From positions 434,001-498,000 of the forward strand of contig JANTQA010000044.1 of NCBI GenBank assembly GCA_027625915.1: a DNA stretch of 64,000 nucleotides, in the 5' to 3' direction. The notes under the pieces are model-generated. The model was not told where the DNA came from. It did not search any database and saw only the letters and a list, made by a program, of their open reading frames with translations. Origin of the DNA: Anaeramoeba flamelloides. Taxonomy: Eukaryota; Metamonada; Anaeramoebidae. Both the position numbers and the translations under genes were made by a program. Positions 24,291 through 35,524 of this stretch are shown piece by piece (the first letter of the stretch is position 1; each line of letters begins with the position of its first letter).

Positions 24291-24540
24291 TTATTAAAAC
24301 AAGAAATTATTGAATATATTGATCATTTTTTATATGTCTATCCTTCCTATGAAAAAGATAGATTAATATTTCATCACAAATTAAAAAAAAAAAATCTTAA
24401 TGAATTAATTTCAAATCAAACAGTTTAAAACTAATTTCATTAATTAATAATCGTGAAATCTATGATTTTATGCTTAAATTTCTTTTTGGGAATTTAAGTA
24501 AAAGGGTATCTAGAGTGTAATTTACACTTATTTAACAATA
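24290..24540 (+). mobile_element. LINE 3' fragment L4
   Basis: Its plus-strand sequence corresponds to the LINE C-terminal region (EYIDHF block near 24312) and 3' UTR. It ends in the palindrome AGTGTAATTTACACT (24514-24528) and an AATAA-type tail. It is severely 5'-truncated. Confidence 0.7.
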
Positions 24541-24709
24541 AGAAAAATAATTATGATTTTTTTTCCTATTTTTGATTTTAAGTCTTTAATAATATATATA
24601 AACCCGAATTCAAAATTTTTATCAAAACAAAATTCGATTTGTGAAAAAAAAAAACTTATTTAATCAATTCAAGAAGAAACACCAAATTAGAAAAATTCAC
24701 TAATTGAAA

Positions 24710-25130
24710 TGTTAACCCTTGTTTATAAATGACAATACCCACAAAACAATAAATGAATAATTATCAATACAAATAAATCATTGGTGTTGTTAAAAATTTT
24801 GGAGAGAGCAAAATAAAAAAATACATTGGTAAATTTGTTTAGAATCTATTGGGATATATTAATCGATCAAAGGTTTAGATACTATCAACTAATTTTATTG
24901 GAATACTTCTATTTGGAACAACTCAACTTTAACATAATATCAAATGTTGAAAAAAAATTTGATCCAACGAAACAATTTACATAATTCGTAAATACTGGAA
25001 AACAAAAAACTAAAAGATGAAAAAATGATTTTCATATTTTACAAAAATCAAATTTTATTTCCAATTTGAATGAAATTGTAAGATTGTGATTGTTTGTACT
25101 TCTTTATTTGTGTGAAAGATTTTGAATTTT
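24710..25130. repeat. Decayed Bi repeat
   Basis: It keeps Bi block order: ACATTGGTAAATTTGTT, then ATACTATCAACTAATTTTAT, then AACTCAACTTTAACAT. Termini are no longer recognisable. A (TA)n run follows at 25138-25170. Confidence 0.45.
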
Positions 25131-25194
25131 AGTTTATATATTTATATATATATATATATATATATATAACATCTATCTAACATTTTTAAAACAA

Positions 25195-25415
25195 AATTCC
25201 CTTTTATCTAATATTTTTTTTTTCAGTTTTTTTTTAAAAATAATTTTCTTATAACAGGTTTGTAAAAGGTTACATTAGTATTACATATTTTAAAACAAAC
25301 ATTTATGTTATAAAAGTTGTTATGATAAAATTTCACAAAACATTTTAAACATTTATAACACCTTTACAAAACTTTTATAACATGTTATAAAAAAACTTTT
25401 TTTTATTAAGGGCGT
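25195..25415. repeat. Family K repeat K1, rich in TTATAAC motifs
   Basis: It contains many TTATAAC/GTTATAA words, including the palindrome TTATAACATGTTATAA. The same region recurs at 38110-38290, sharing ATTTATGTTATAAAAGTT. It is A/T-rich and non-coding, and lies just downstream of the kinase-like gene. Confidence 0.55.
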
Positions 25416-25576
25416 TTCCGAATTGTTGTATATAGTTTTGTTTATTTTAAAAAAAATTTTTTTTTCATGAAAATGGGTTAAACATGAAAAATAAAAATTT
25501 GAACAAGTAAGCTAATAAATAGAAATGGTAATAAAAAATAAATAAAAAAAATCTCCAATTGAAATAAACTATAGAT

Positions 25577-27187
25577 TTAATATTCTTGATTTAATTTGAA
25601 CATTTTACAATACTTATTACAAAGATGGTTTGTGTTTGTGAAATAAATTTTGTTTTCACCAGAATCAAGATCGGAAAATAAATATTGTCTCGAGTGTAAT
25701 CTATATCTTTTAATTTTATTATCGATGGTTGAGATAATTTCGATACACAGCTGCCTCTTTGATTTTACTAAGATGTAATGGGAGAAGGTATTTAATAGTT
25801 CATCCTCTTTGGGTACATATTTTCCAATTGCATTATCATTGGGGTAAAATGGTTCTACGATATAAAAGCGATGGTTTTTCCGCTTGGGGAATGAATATAA
25901 AATTTTTGGCGAGAGCTGGATAGTTTTGTTCAATTTCTTGGAGATTAATTTATTAAAATCTTCAATATAAGATTTTAAGAATGCCTCAGCAAAGATATAA
26001 TTCATATACTGTGCGAAGTTATCTTGCATAATCTTATGATATACTTTGGCAATTAAAGGTATTGATACCTGGATATCAACAAATGGAAATGCATCATATT
26101 TGTCTTTTTCGATGATTGCTTTGTTATAAATTTTCACTTTTGATTGGGTAAATCTAAATTCCTTATGGTTTTTTACATTTGTAAAAAGTTTGTCCACGTC
26201 AAGATCAATGTGTGTAATGATTTGTACTTCTTCTGTGTTGTTCCATTTCCCATTATTCTTTAATGGGGGGTATGGTTTCAATTCTTTAATTTCTTGAAAT
26301 TTCTTTGTGCGGAATGGGATTGTGTGATTATTTCTCAGCCCATTTATTATATAGTTGACTATTCTGTCCTCAGTATTGCCAGGGGTGCTATGATACTTTT
26401 TGGATCCAAAACTAAAGTAATTGTTTAGTTGGAAATTATTCTTATTTCCGTTTCTCAAATTTGTTCTGGAATGGATTTTCAAATATTGAATATGATTGTT
26501 TTCGCAATACTTTTGGTTACCTCGAAGAATACTTTCGTTTTGTTTGTCATAATCAATACCATTGGAAAGGAAATGAAGAATATAGCGTGTGGTTTCATTA
26601 TTCCTCCTCTTTGGTTTTGAAGTCTTGCTTGTAAAATCAGAGTATCTTGTTTGTGGTTCAATCTCTTGGTAAATATTTGTGATTTTCTTTTGTTGGATGC
26701 TTTTAAAAGTTAGTTGCTGAAATTGGTTTGTTGTGGTATTTGAAATTATTGAAATCTGTAATTTAAGGATCGGGTTTAGATAACACAAAAAGAATTGTAT
26801 TTTGTTGATAATATTCGTATTAAGTCTGATTATTTCTTCTTCGTCTTCGTAGTCAAGGACAACACAGATTTTGTGGGTTATTTGATCACTTTTCCAAGGT
26901 GGGAATTTTGGTTGACTTTCGTCTCTTTTCTCTTTATTCCTGCTTCCGATTCTTAGTTTTTTTTTTTTATTATTTGTTTTTGATGCTTTGTCAAATGTAA
27001 ATTTTTTCAACAGAAATGGTTTTAATTCTGCTTTGTTTCTTGTTAGTTTGTCTTTTATTTCTTGACTCCCTTCTAATTTTAGTGTCTCTAAGATTGCATG
27101 TAGTCTTCTTTTGTTTTGTTCCAAATGTTTTTTGTCAATCTTTTGGATTTTCTCTTGGTTCTTGATTTGTTTTGACATTTCGTTCAT
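25577..27187 (-). CDS. Alpha-kinase-like protein, probably catalytically dead
   Basis: A single-exon gene of 536 residues. Residues 1-100 are basic and charged. Around 107-135 a strand-helix stretch (KICVVLDYEDEEEIIRLN) resembles the first part of the VWA-like domain that precedes the kinase in VwkA-type alpha-kinases, but no DxSxS metal site is present. Residues ~330-536 follow the alpha-kinase fold: FYIVEPF (442-448), TFSHYILVKSKRQL (467-480), DSGEN (508-512) and the zinc signature H521-x-C523-x3-C527 with H470 as likely fourth ligand. The catalytic V/L-D-L-Q-G segment is replaced by CIEIIST, and the following T/S-D-P is missing. The fold and zinc site thus look kept while phosphotransfer residues are lost. 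Start: the first ATG of a double-Met start. Family assignment is from motif reading only. Confidence 0.6.
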   Translation of the reverse strand: MNEMSKQIKNQEKIQKIDKKHLEQNKRRLHAILETLKLEGSQEIKDKLTRNKAELKPFLLKKFTFDKASKTNNKKKKLRIGSRNKEKRDESQPKFPPWKSDQITHKICVVLDYEDEEEIIRLNTNIINKIQFFLCYLNPILKLQISIISNTTTNQFQQLTFKSIQQKKITNIYQEIEPQTRYSDFTSKTSKPKRRNNETTRYILHFLSNGIDYDKQNESILRGNQKYCENNHIQYLKIHSRTNLRNGNKNNFQLNNYFSFGSKKYHSTPGNTEDRIVNYIINGLRNNHTIPFRTKKFQEIKELKPYPPLKNNGKWNNTEEVQIITHIDLDVDKLFTNVKNHKEFRFTQSKVKIYNKAIIEKDKYDAFPFVDIQVSIPLIAKVYHKIMQDNFAQYMNYIFAEAFLKSYIEDFNKLISKKLNKTIQLSPKILYSFPKRKNHRFYIVEPFYPNDNAIGKYVPKEDELLNTFSHYILVKSKRQLCIEIISTIDNKIKRYRLHSRQYLFSDLDSGENKIYFTNTNHLCNKYCKMFKLNQEY

Positions 27188-28394
27188 AATAAAAGGATCT
27201 CAAATTCGGAAGACTGAAAAAATGATTTTTTGTTTTTTATGTTTTATAAGAAGTGTTTTAAAATTGGAATCATATTTTGTGTTTCACAACAACTTTTTGG
27301 TTCTAGTTTTTTTTCTGAATTTAGGGAAGGCTACAAATATTTCTTGAACTTTAGAAATCTCACCAAAAACTTATAAACATTATACAACCCTTTTCAGTCC
27401 TTTAAAAGGATGAAAAGGTTTAGGTTGAGTTGTTTTTTTCAGTATTAATATCCAATTTCAATTTCGTCTTTTTTTTATTTGATTTTCTACAAGAAATAAT
27501 GTAAGCAGATTGGTTTTTGAATTAAAATATAGAAAAGATGCTCAATATTCGGGTAATTAAAGATTTGTTCTTTGGACGAGTATACTATCCTTTTCAAAAT
27601 CATTGGGTTATTTTGAAGTAATGTTCATAAATGAAAAATTCTTCAAGATCTATCACTGAGTGTTTTTTTTTTATTTAAGGCAGCATATGCCATTGTGTAT
27701 ATTTGAAAGATTTCTTTTAATTACTGTTATTGAAAAAAATTTTTTTTGTCCCAAAATACATTTAAATTTTGTAATTAAGGTACCCATGTTGCTAGATTAA
27801 CAAACATTCCTGAGTTTTCCATTTGTTTTTATTTTCACTTTTTTGGAAAGTTCTTTTCCAATTTTTTTCTAAAAAAAATTAGGAAAAAAATAATAAGAAA
27901 TAAATATAAAAACTTTCATTGAAAGATCTCTATGACAAAACAAAAGTACTTGGAATGTAATAATAAAAACTTACAATTCCAAGTAAATTAAAATTTTAAC
28001 CAGTCATTAAAAACTATTTTTTTTTCCATACTTTTGTTCTTTTATTTTTTTCGATTTATTTTTGATAAGTAACTTGTTTTTATTGCAAGGCATAAAGTTA
28101 CTGAAAAAATTTGTGTTATATAATTTAGTTGCCAAAAAAAAATTGTTCTTTAATTTTTTTTTTTAGAAACTAAAATTTTTTTAATTTTTTATTTATTTTC
28201 TTTTTGAAAAAATTTCTCAGTAAGCTTTTTTGTGTGTTTGAAAAATTTCTTCTATTAGTAAAATCTTGCAATTATGAATTTTTTCCCATTTTTAATTCCC
28301 TTTTTTGGATTATTAGAATTTTTGAACCATTTACTTCATAACATCGATAACTCTTTTTCAGGTTGAAAATAGATTTAAAAATAGATGTTTTTGT
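27188..28394. other. Upstream region of the kinase-like gene, no gene seen
   Basis: It contains one perfect-looking short hairpin at 27388-27417 (CCTTTTCAGTCC with its inverse) about 200 bp upstream of the start codon. The rest is A/T-rich sequence without supported exons. Confidence 0.5.
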
Positions 28395-29100
28395 CAATTG
28401 TGTAAAATAATGAAAAAATAGATATCATTGAAGATTTGGATCATTTTCTCTGTGATCGTGTCTTCAAGTGCCGTAGAGTGCCTAGGTTTTTTTTTTAGGT
28501 TTTCTGTTTTATTTGTGAGGTGTTCTAGGTTTTTCTTGAGTTTTTCTGTTTTATTTGTAAAGTGTTCTGGGTTTTTTTGAGTTTTTCTATTTTATTTACG
28601 AAGTGTTCTAGGTTTTTTTTTACTTTTTGAAATAAGCAAAATTTTTGAAATTTTCTTTTAATCTCAAAAAGTTAAAAAAAATCTAACTGTGCTTTTTTTT
28701 TTGATTTAAGAAATGAAAAGAAAATTTTTGAAATTTTCGTTTTATTTCTAAAATTAAAAAAAAAGCATACATGGGTTTTCCAGAAGTAAAAAGAATAGAG
28801 TAAAATTAAAGATTTTACGCAATTCTTTTGAATCCTAGAAAAGCTAACGACTGACCAGCCTATGAAAATAATCGCAAAATCCGGATTTCAGAATTAAAAT
28901 AATTAATTTTTCACTTATTTTAAATAATAATCATATTAACTATTTTTGATATTATTAATAAACAAAATTCAATATCTCAATTTGCTCTGGTAGATAATAT
29001 AACTATGTTTGAATCTTTTATAGAATTTCTAAATTCAAGTTTAGTAATTCGGGCAAACAAGATGAATTTTAAACTCCTCCCTTAAATTACAATAAAATAT
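28395..29100 (+). mobile_element. LINE 3' fragment L5 interrupted by hairpin array C4
   Basis: It starts at a zinc-knuckle-like region (FCQLC, then IIEDLDHFLC), is cut by C4 at 28459-28852, and resumes with QPMKIIAKSGF-like coding. It ends in AAACTCCTCCCTTAAATTAC and a short A-rich tail, the second LINE 3'-end type. Heavily truncated. Confidence 0.7.
28459..28852. repeat. Hairpin cassette array C4
   Basis: The linker GTGCCGTAGAGTGCC is followed by repeats of the GAGTTTTTCTGTTTTATTTG type, an inverted pair around TTTGAAATTTTC, and AAGAATAGAGTAAAATTAAA with its inverse. It interrupts LINE L5 in the zinc-knuckle region. Confidence 0.7.
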
Positions 29101-29485
29101 ATATATATGTTCCTAAAATCCAGATTTTTTTCTTTTCTACGCAAAATACACCTTTAAAATATTATAAATATACTCTATTTAGGGAAAGAATCAAAATGAA
29201 ATTGTTAGAATCTGTATATTCATAATTTTTTAAACATTTTTTAGTCAAAATTCTGGATTTTATTTAGGATTTTCCATGTTTTAAACTCAGTATCCATTTA
29301 TTTCGGATCTAATAAAATGAAATATCAAGTTTTGAAGAATAAAAAGTTAATAAATCTTGTTAAATTTTAAAAAAAAATTTTTTTTTCAAAAATTTGTAAT
29401 TCTGGACAAACCTTTTTTACTAACCAAATAAGGGAATTTACATACAAAAAGTTTCAAAACTCCAAAAGTTACAACTACAGATTTA

Positions 29486-29679
29486 CAGTCAGTTCCACTT
29501 TTAAGAAACAAACTTTCAACTAAATTTAAGGCACAAAAAAAATCTCAAATTAAAGCACAAAATTCAGATTCTAGTAAAATAAATTGTAAACAAAAATTAC
29601 AAATTTTGTCCCTTGATTTGAAATTTTTTTGTTCTTTAAATTTCCTTGAAAGTTTGTGCCTTAAAAGTGGAACTGACTG
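29486..29679. mobile_element. Family A palindromic element A3
   Basis: CAGTCAGTTCCACTTTTAAG at the left and its near reverse complement at the right, with TA on both sides; 194 bp. Confidence 0.85.
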
Positions 29680-30237
29680 TATATCCAATTATTCTAGCGT
29701 TGATAATAAGAGTATAAATATTTTCCAACATCTTCTGGGGGGAATTTTCAGCAAGATATTAAGGGACTGGTCTTGATGATTTTTTTTTTTTTTTTTACCA
29801 ATTTCTAAATAAGGATTCCTTATCTAGAAATAAGTTTAATATTGAAAATAAAGATGGTTTTTTAATCTAAGTAATTGGCAAACAATTATCTGAATCTATA
29901 TTAAATTTAGGTAAAAAAAAATAATAAAGACTTGTTCCTTAAAAAATTTTTTTTTTTCAAATTTTTAAATGGTTTTTTCAAAAATGCATTTTTAAGTGCT
30001 GTATTTCAATTTTTTCAGTTCTTTTCAATTTTTTCTATTGTTGAAATGATAGGTTTTCAAGAAATATTTTGTTTTTAACAGGGAAGTCTATCTTGTAATA
30101 ATATTGTCCTTCTCAAAGTCATAAAAGATATTTTTTTCAAATTTTCCAAAATAACTTTTCTTCTATTTTGATGGAAAAATTGAAAGATCTTGTGAATTAA
30201 TTTGTATTGATCTTTTAAGAGGTTTAATTTGCTCTCA
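29680..30237. other. AT-rich interval, nothing recognised
   Basis: No exon or repeat end could be supported. Confidence 0.5.
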
Positions 30238-31195
30238 TTATGTAACTTGTTGTAGGGATTAGGTTCACCCTAGAATTCTCGATAATCAAAGTATGTTGTA
30301 ATTGGTTGTAAATGATATTAGTGCACCATGGCTCAAATTTTTTCTGTGAGTTCAAATGACTCTAAAAAATCTATTATAAATCTTATTGTACAATAAATTA
30401 TTATATTTTTTTACTAAATATCATTATTAAAAAAGTTTCATTTTGGAAATTTTTTTTATTTAATTCCTTCTCCAAATCTAAAAATAGAAACCCAAAAATA
30501 TTTGTATTCTGGTATTTGATAATTTGGATTTAGAACTTCCAAAAGTAACAATTTTTATCATTTTTGAATTTCAAAGATTAACTCAATAATCATCAACACT
30601 ATAACACAAAGAGTGGTTATTTTTTTTTTTGCTTTTGATAAAGCTAATTGTAACATCAATATATTTCCATATATCGGAAATAATTTGTCAAAAAAATTTA
30701 TTCTTTAATTATTTATTTTTTAAAAAAAAAAAACGAATTTTTTAGCAACTAATCTACATTTCGCCACAAATTTAAGAAAGATATTTTGTAACTTTGTAGT
30801 CTGAATATTGATAATTCAACCTTTAAATTTATGGCGAAATGCAGATTTAATTCAGAAATTGCTGGGTTTTTTATTAATACAGGGATCATTTTTAATTGAT
30901 GAGATTAACAATTATTACTACTTGACTAATCGATTTTTTAGAGACATTTAAACCATGTAACACTAATGCAGTTTCGTCCAATAACAACATACTTTGATCT
31001 ATGGCTTCTCCTTGGTAGACGGTAATCCCTTAAAAAGAATAGATTTTTAAATAATTTGGTCATTGGGAATGTTCTTGTAGAATTTTAATCAGATAAAATA
31101 TTGGCTAATTAACTTTTTGATTCAATACGAAATATTCTTTCACTGAGGATTCTTATCTCATCCAATAGTGAGGGAAAAAAAGAATCAAAATAAAT
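30238..31195 (-). CDS. Unrecognised multi-exon gene, partial
   Basis: Three minus-strand segments have protein-like composition and splice signals. About 31127-31190 encodes FPSLLDEIRILSERIFRIES. About 30930-31027 follows a TTTTTAAG acceptor and encodes ITVYQGEAIDQSMLLLDETA, then LVLHGLNVSKKSISQ, with a possible donor GTAGTA. About 30238-30340 encodes PWCTNIIYNQLQHTLIIENS, then RVNLIPTTSYIMRAN and stop. The first two join in phase across a ~100-bp GT-AG intron. The helical, leucine-rich character suggests a small coiled-coil or adaptor protein. No start exon was located with confidence, although a weak exon-like segment exists near 31480-31560. The family is not recognised. Confidence 0.4.
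30738..30865. repeat. Short inverted repeat (~128 bp)
   Basis: AGCAACTAATCTACATTTCG on the left pairs with the right-hand CGAAATGCAGATTTAATTC-type arm, and the adjacent CCACAAATTT pairs with AAATTTATGG. It lies between two exon candidates of the 30.2-31.2 kb gene, so it would be intronic there. Confidence 0.6.
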
Positions 31196-31199
31196 AAAA

Positions 31200-32590
31200 A
31201 AAATCAAATACAAGACATGATTTAAAGACGATAGGCAAAAGGAAAAAGGAAAATGAAAAGAAATTTTTGTATCACAATTTCCTTTTTCAAAAAAACTTTG
31301 AAAAGTTAATAACTCATTTTACCAATTTGAGGATACCAGTAAAAAAGGTTTTTAAGAAAGTCTTTTTATCCTTTTTATTGATTTTTTTGTTCATTTATCC
31401 AAATTGAAAGATTTTGTTAGTGTGGTTTTGTTGTGAATTTTGGTGTTGTTTTGTTTAAATTTGGTTCAATTAGATCTCTTCTCTGAGGATATTGGTATTG
31501 AGGATTGTAGAAAAACACGTAGGTAATATGATCTAGTTGTACCTATTGGCTATGAAAGTATAGTTCAACGGAACTGTATTTTTCGTAAAACAACAAAATA
31601 AAAATCAAAAATCACAGTTTAAGGGACTAGTAAACTAAAAAAAATCTTCAAGTAAATTTAATAGCAAATTCAAAAAAAAATTTACCGTATCTTGAAATTG
31701 AATAATAAAGTAAAAATCTGATAACTACAATACGTGGCTTACTTTTAATATTATTTTCAGAAATGAATTATTGTTTTTAAAAGTTTGATCCATTTTTCTC
31801 ATTTTTAAAAAGTTCAAAATTCAACATATTTCCAAATTATTATAAAAAAAATTATTTTCTTTGAAAGAAGATTGAAATCTTATTGCCTGTAAAGGAAGTG
31901 TACAAAAATAAACTTTAGAAATGAAACCACTAAGTTCTAAAATAACTAAGTTTAAAAAATCTACTTAATATCAAAAAAAAAAATACAATAATTATTTTAA
32001 ACTTGTAAAAAATATAATTTTTGATTCAAAGAACAGACCAAATCTATTTTTTCTAGGGATTGAATGAAAAAATATGAGAAAAAGAACCAAAGAATCGAAT
32101 TAAAAATTCTCCCAAAATACTTTTTTAAAACCTGTAAAATTCAACTTATTATCTAAAGAAATACTTTTTAATTTGATTATTTATAATCAATAATTATAAA
32201 CCCAATCTTAATTATTTCAGTAAGCCATTAACAACCCAATGATTAAATGAATCAAATAGGTTTTTCATTTATTTCTCAATTTTTTCAAAATTTTGCAACA
32301 AATAAAACAATTCAAATGCATATTTCTAATAATAAAAAAAATAATAGATATTATCAAATACCCGATTTTAATACAACAGTTCCTTTTTTATACTCTTGAT
32401 ATTTGAAAAAGTATATTGACAAGTCTTTTAAATTTCAAGAGATTGAATAAATATTTCTGAATAAAATAAATGTTCAAATTTTTTAGATCTTCAAGGATAC
32501 AATATTTGATTTATTTTTGATGTATTTTTAAAATAATATTAAAGACACAACGTTACTTGTTCATAAAGACTCTCAAAAATTACTAAAAGT
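31200..32590. other. AT-rich interval, no firm feature
   Basis: A weak minus-strand exon-like segment at about 31480-31560 may belong to the neighbouring unrecognised gene. Beyond it nothing is supported. Confidence 0.4.
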
Positions 32591-32594
32591 GATA

Positions 32595-32789
32595 CGGTCA
32601 GTTTCACTTTTAAGGCACAAACTTTCAACTAAATTTAAGGCACAAAAAAATCACAAATTAAGGCACAAAATTTGGAATTTTTTTTTTTACAATTTAATTT
32701 ACTAGAATTTGAATTTTGTGCCTTAATTTAAGATTTTTTTTTGCCTTAAATTTAGTTGAAAGTTTGTGCCTTAAAAGTGAAACTGACTG
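32595..32789. mobile_element. Family A palindromic element A4
   Basis: A 195-bp palindrome with TA on both sides; the left tip reads CGGTCAG rather than CAGTCAG. It sits 59 bp from the TTAA of B3. The open frame at 32716-32976 only reads through the repeats. Confidence 0.85.
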
Positions 32790-32852
32790 TATTTCTTCAA
32801 AAATAAATATTTTTGCAAATTTTTATTTTTCGAATTTGATACAAAAACTTAA

Positions 32853-34224
32853 GGGAGTAGCCACAGTAAAGAAAAATTTTTCACTTTTTTGCAATTCTGA
32901 AGAAGATCAGAAAATAACATTTTTTACTCTGGTTGTACTCAATGATTTTTATTATTTAAAGTACTTCATTCATTAGCTTTTTTAAATTTTTTTTTCAAAG
33001 TCTCAAAGAAATTGCCACAATAGAATGTTGAGTTGAATTGCTTAAAATAGTGTTTTGAATGTTGAATAACTTATCTTTTATCCTTCTCTCAATATTCTAT
33101 TATGGCATTTAATTTTTTCATTTTTTATTTTTTCATCATTTTTGAGATTTTTTTAATTCTGACAAGATAAAGCAATTAGAAATAATTTTTTATTAGTGGA
33201 ATTTGGGATTAATGGATTTTGTTTAAAAAGAACAACAACATTACAATTGAAAGAATTATAAAAGGAAACATAAATGGGACTTAAATGGCTAGAAGGATTC
33301 CAAAATTAGAATAATTAAGTCAAATTATTACATATTAGGATTTTAAATCGTTAGGTTTAGTGAAATTGGAAAAGTGAATATGATTATATGTTATCAAAGT
33401 TTAAACCACAAAATAGCCATAAGTTTTATTCAAAGAATCTGAAATTATTTTCTCTTACAAAAAAAAAACTAAACCCCATTCCAAAAATTTGGACACATTA
33501 GAAAATTAGAAATTGGAAAACCAAAACTCAATTTATTATATTTTCCCAAACTTAATATAAAACCATATTTAAATAACATAGGATTAATGGGTTTTTAAGT
33601 AATCATTTTCATCCAAATATAAGAAAACAATATAAAATAAAAAATCAAAACAAGTCTATCCAAAATAAGGAAACGAGCTCAAATGAAAGAGTTTGAACAA
33701 AAAATATATTGGTAGATTTGTTAAAATTATACCAACAATGGTTGATAGGACAAATGATAAGATATCATGCACCGGTTTTATGTGGATTTTTCAATTTTTG
33801 AAACTCAACTGTAACCATCTATCAACCATCTATAAAAAATTTTCCCGATCTAACTAAACCGATTAAGTAACTCAAAAATTGAAAATGAAAACAAAAACAA
33901 AAAAGACAAAAAATGAAATAGTTTGTTGAATTAAAATTAATTACCAATTGGACGTAAATCATGTTATTGTTATTTTTCCAACCCTTTAAACTGTGCCCAA
34001 ATTAATGGAATTAAGTTTATTTAAATAAAAAAATAATAATAAAAAAAAACTCTTTTATCAATATAATCTCTTTTTCTTGTGTGTTTAACATTACTAAAAT
34101 TAAAATATCAAATAATTTTTTTAAAAAAATTTTTAGAGAATCTACGATCATATGCCACTAAAATAAAGAGTTCTTATCTCATCTCTCTCAAATTTTTATC
34201 ATGTCTTATGGTGTAGCTACTCCC
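32853..34224. mobile_element. Family B element B3 (complete, with inner Bi at 33463-34015)
   Basis: 1372 bp with tips GGGAGTAGC and GCTACTCCC, TTAA at both flanks (32849-32852 and 34225-34228), in inverted orientation relative to B2. The inner Bi runs from CCCCATTCCAAAAATTTGG to CCCAAATTAATGGAATT. Close similarity to B2 suggests fairly recent spread. No transposase. Confidence 0.85.
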
Positions 34225-34730
34225 TTAACAAAAACGGATCAGATCTTTTGACTGAAAATTCCATAGGAAAAAATGAAATCTTTTAAAAATGATTATTCAT
34301 TTCTCTAAAATTGACAAACGAAGTTTCTTATCGGTCTTAATTGTATCCTTATGTAAATAATTACTCTATTACCTTTGGGAAAAAAAATAAATAAGAGTTA
34401 CTAGTCCCTTAAGAAAAAATAAAAATGTTTAAAAAAAAAAACAACAGTTATTTCAAAAAATAACAGACATAATTTTCAAAAACACAAACCAAAACTCCGA
34501 CACGGGTTATTTAACAAACTGTACCAAATTCAAATACCAAAAATGAAAATTTTGATCTTTTTTTTTACAATTAACGGTAATGTGAAATTTGTTTTCATTC
34601 GAACACTTCAGGATTAAACAATTCTTGAACAAACAGAATTTTATTATTCATTTCATTTTTGTTTAACATTTCTTTCTTTTGTTTCTGGATAAAAATATCA
34701 AATTATCTATTTTTTACAATTAGAAACCAT

Positions 34731-35040
34731 TAAAGAAAGCTCAAAAATGGTTCCACAAAATTCTTCTCAAAGGATTAGAAAATTACAAAGTGCTTTTAGG
34801 TAGGAAAAAAATTGATTGTGTAAAAGATGATCGTAGAGGAATATTAAAAAGAAAATTTCATTATGGAATGTGAAGCTTCTTCAAAAACAAGAAAAGGGAT
34901 CAAAGAACTGTTTTTGAATAGTGCACATGGATTGCCAATTGTTATACAAAAAGAATAAGCAAGAAAATTCGGATTTGGAATTGTTAGATAACAATACAGA
35001 CGCCGAAAACAATCAAGTGTTAGAGAATGAAAATAAAACA
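34731..35040 (+). pseudogene. Broken C-terminal fragment of an unrecognised host gene
   Basis: After a TACAATTAG acceptor, three adjoining plus-strand stretches have protein-like codon use but lie in different frames. About 34733-34880 encodes KAQKWFHKILLKGLENYKV, then DDRRGILKRKFHYGM. About 34866-34958 encodes KGIKELFLNSAHGLPIVIQK. About 34960-35040 encodes KQENSDLELLDNNTDAENNQ. The shifts occur with no plausible splice signals, and element J1 begins right afterwards. It therefore reads as a decayed gene end. Unannotated very small introns are an alternative. No family recognised. Confidence 0.4.
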
Positions 35041-35045
35041 ATTTA

Positions 35046-35524
35046 TAGTAGTGTAAATAACCAACCTGTTTTTATTTTAACCCATTACCAAAATTTAACT
35101 CATGCAAAAAAATATTGGCTTAATATAGAAAGAAAAGAAACAAATCAATGGTGATGAAAACAGTATATAAACAAGAAATAGGGTTCTTTAAATAAATTTT
35201 AACAAAGAATTATGAAGATATGGAAAGATTAAAATGTACTTTTTTGACAAAAAAAATGAGAAAAAGATACTTTTTTGAATTTTTATAAAAAAAGCATTAC
35301 ATCCCACAAATTTTGTAAATATGATGAAATTTTTGAAACAAAAGCATTTAATATTATTGAGCCATTTTGATTAATCATAGATCTAACCTCTAAAGTTAAT
35401 TTAAATCCGAACCAAGAATATATGTGTGTCTTCTGGTCTTCAAATACCCAAGTCTGAAATAAAAACAAGAGTTAAATTTTAGTAATGGGTTAAAGGTTAT
35501 CAACACGGGTTATTTACACCACTG
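35046..35524. mobile_element. Family J element J1 (Tc1/mariner-type MITE)
   Basis: Its right tip, read inward, is CAGTGGTGTAAATAACCCG next to TA. The left tip is the worn inverse. Subterminal repeats AACCTTTAACCCATTAC and the corresponding ACCCATTACCAAAATTTAAC are also inverted. The length is 479 bp and it is non-coding. A related tip without a visible partner lies at 34496-34521. Confidence 0.7.

Noticed and set aside
26429-26661. Plus and minus frames inside the kinase-like gene
   Set aside because: They are shadow frames of the 536-codon gene.
32716-32976. 86-codon frame across A4 and B3
   Set aside because: It spans two unrelated transposon ends and has no coding features.
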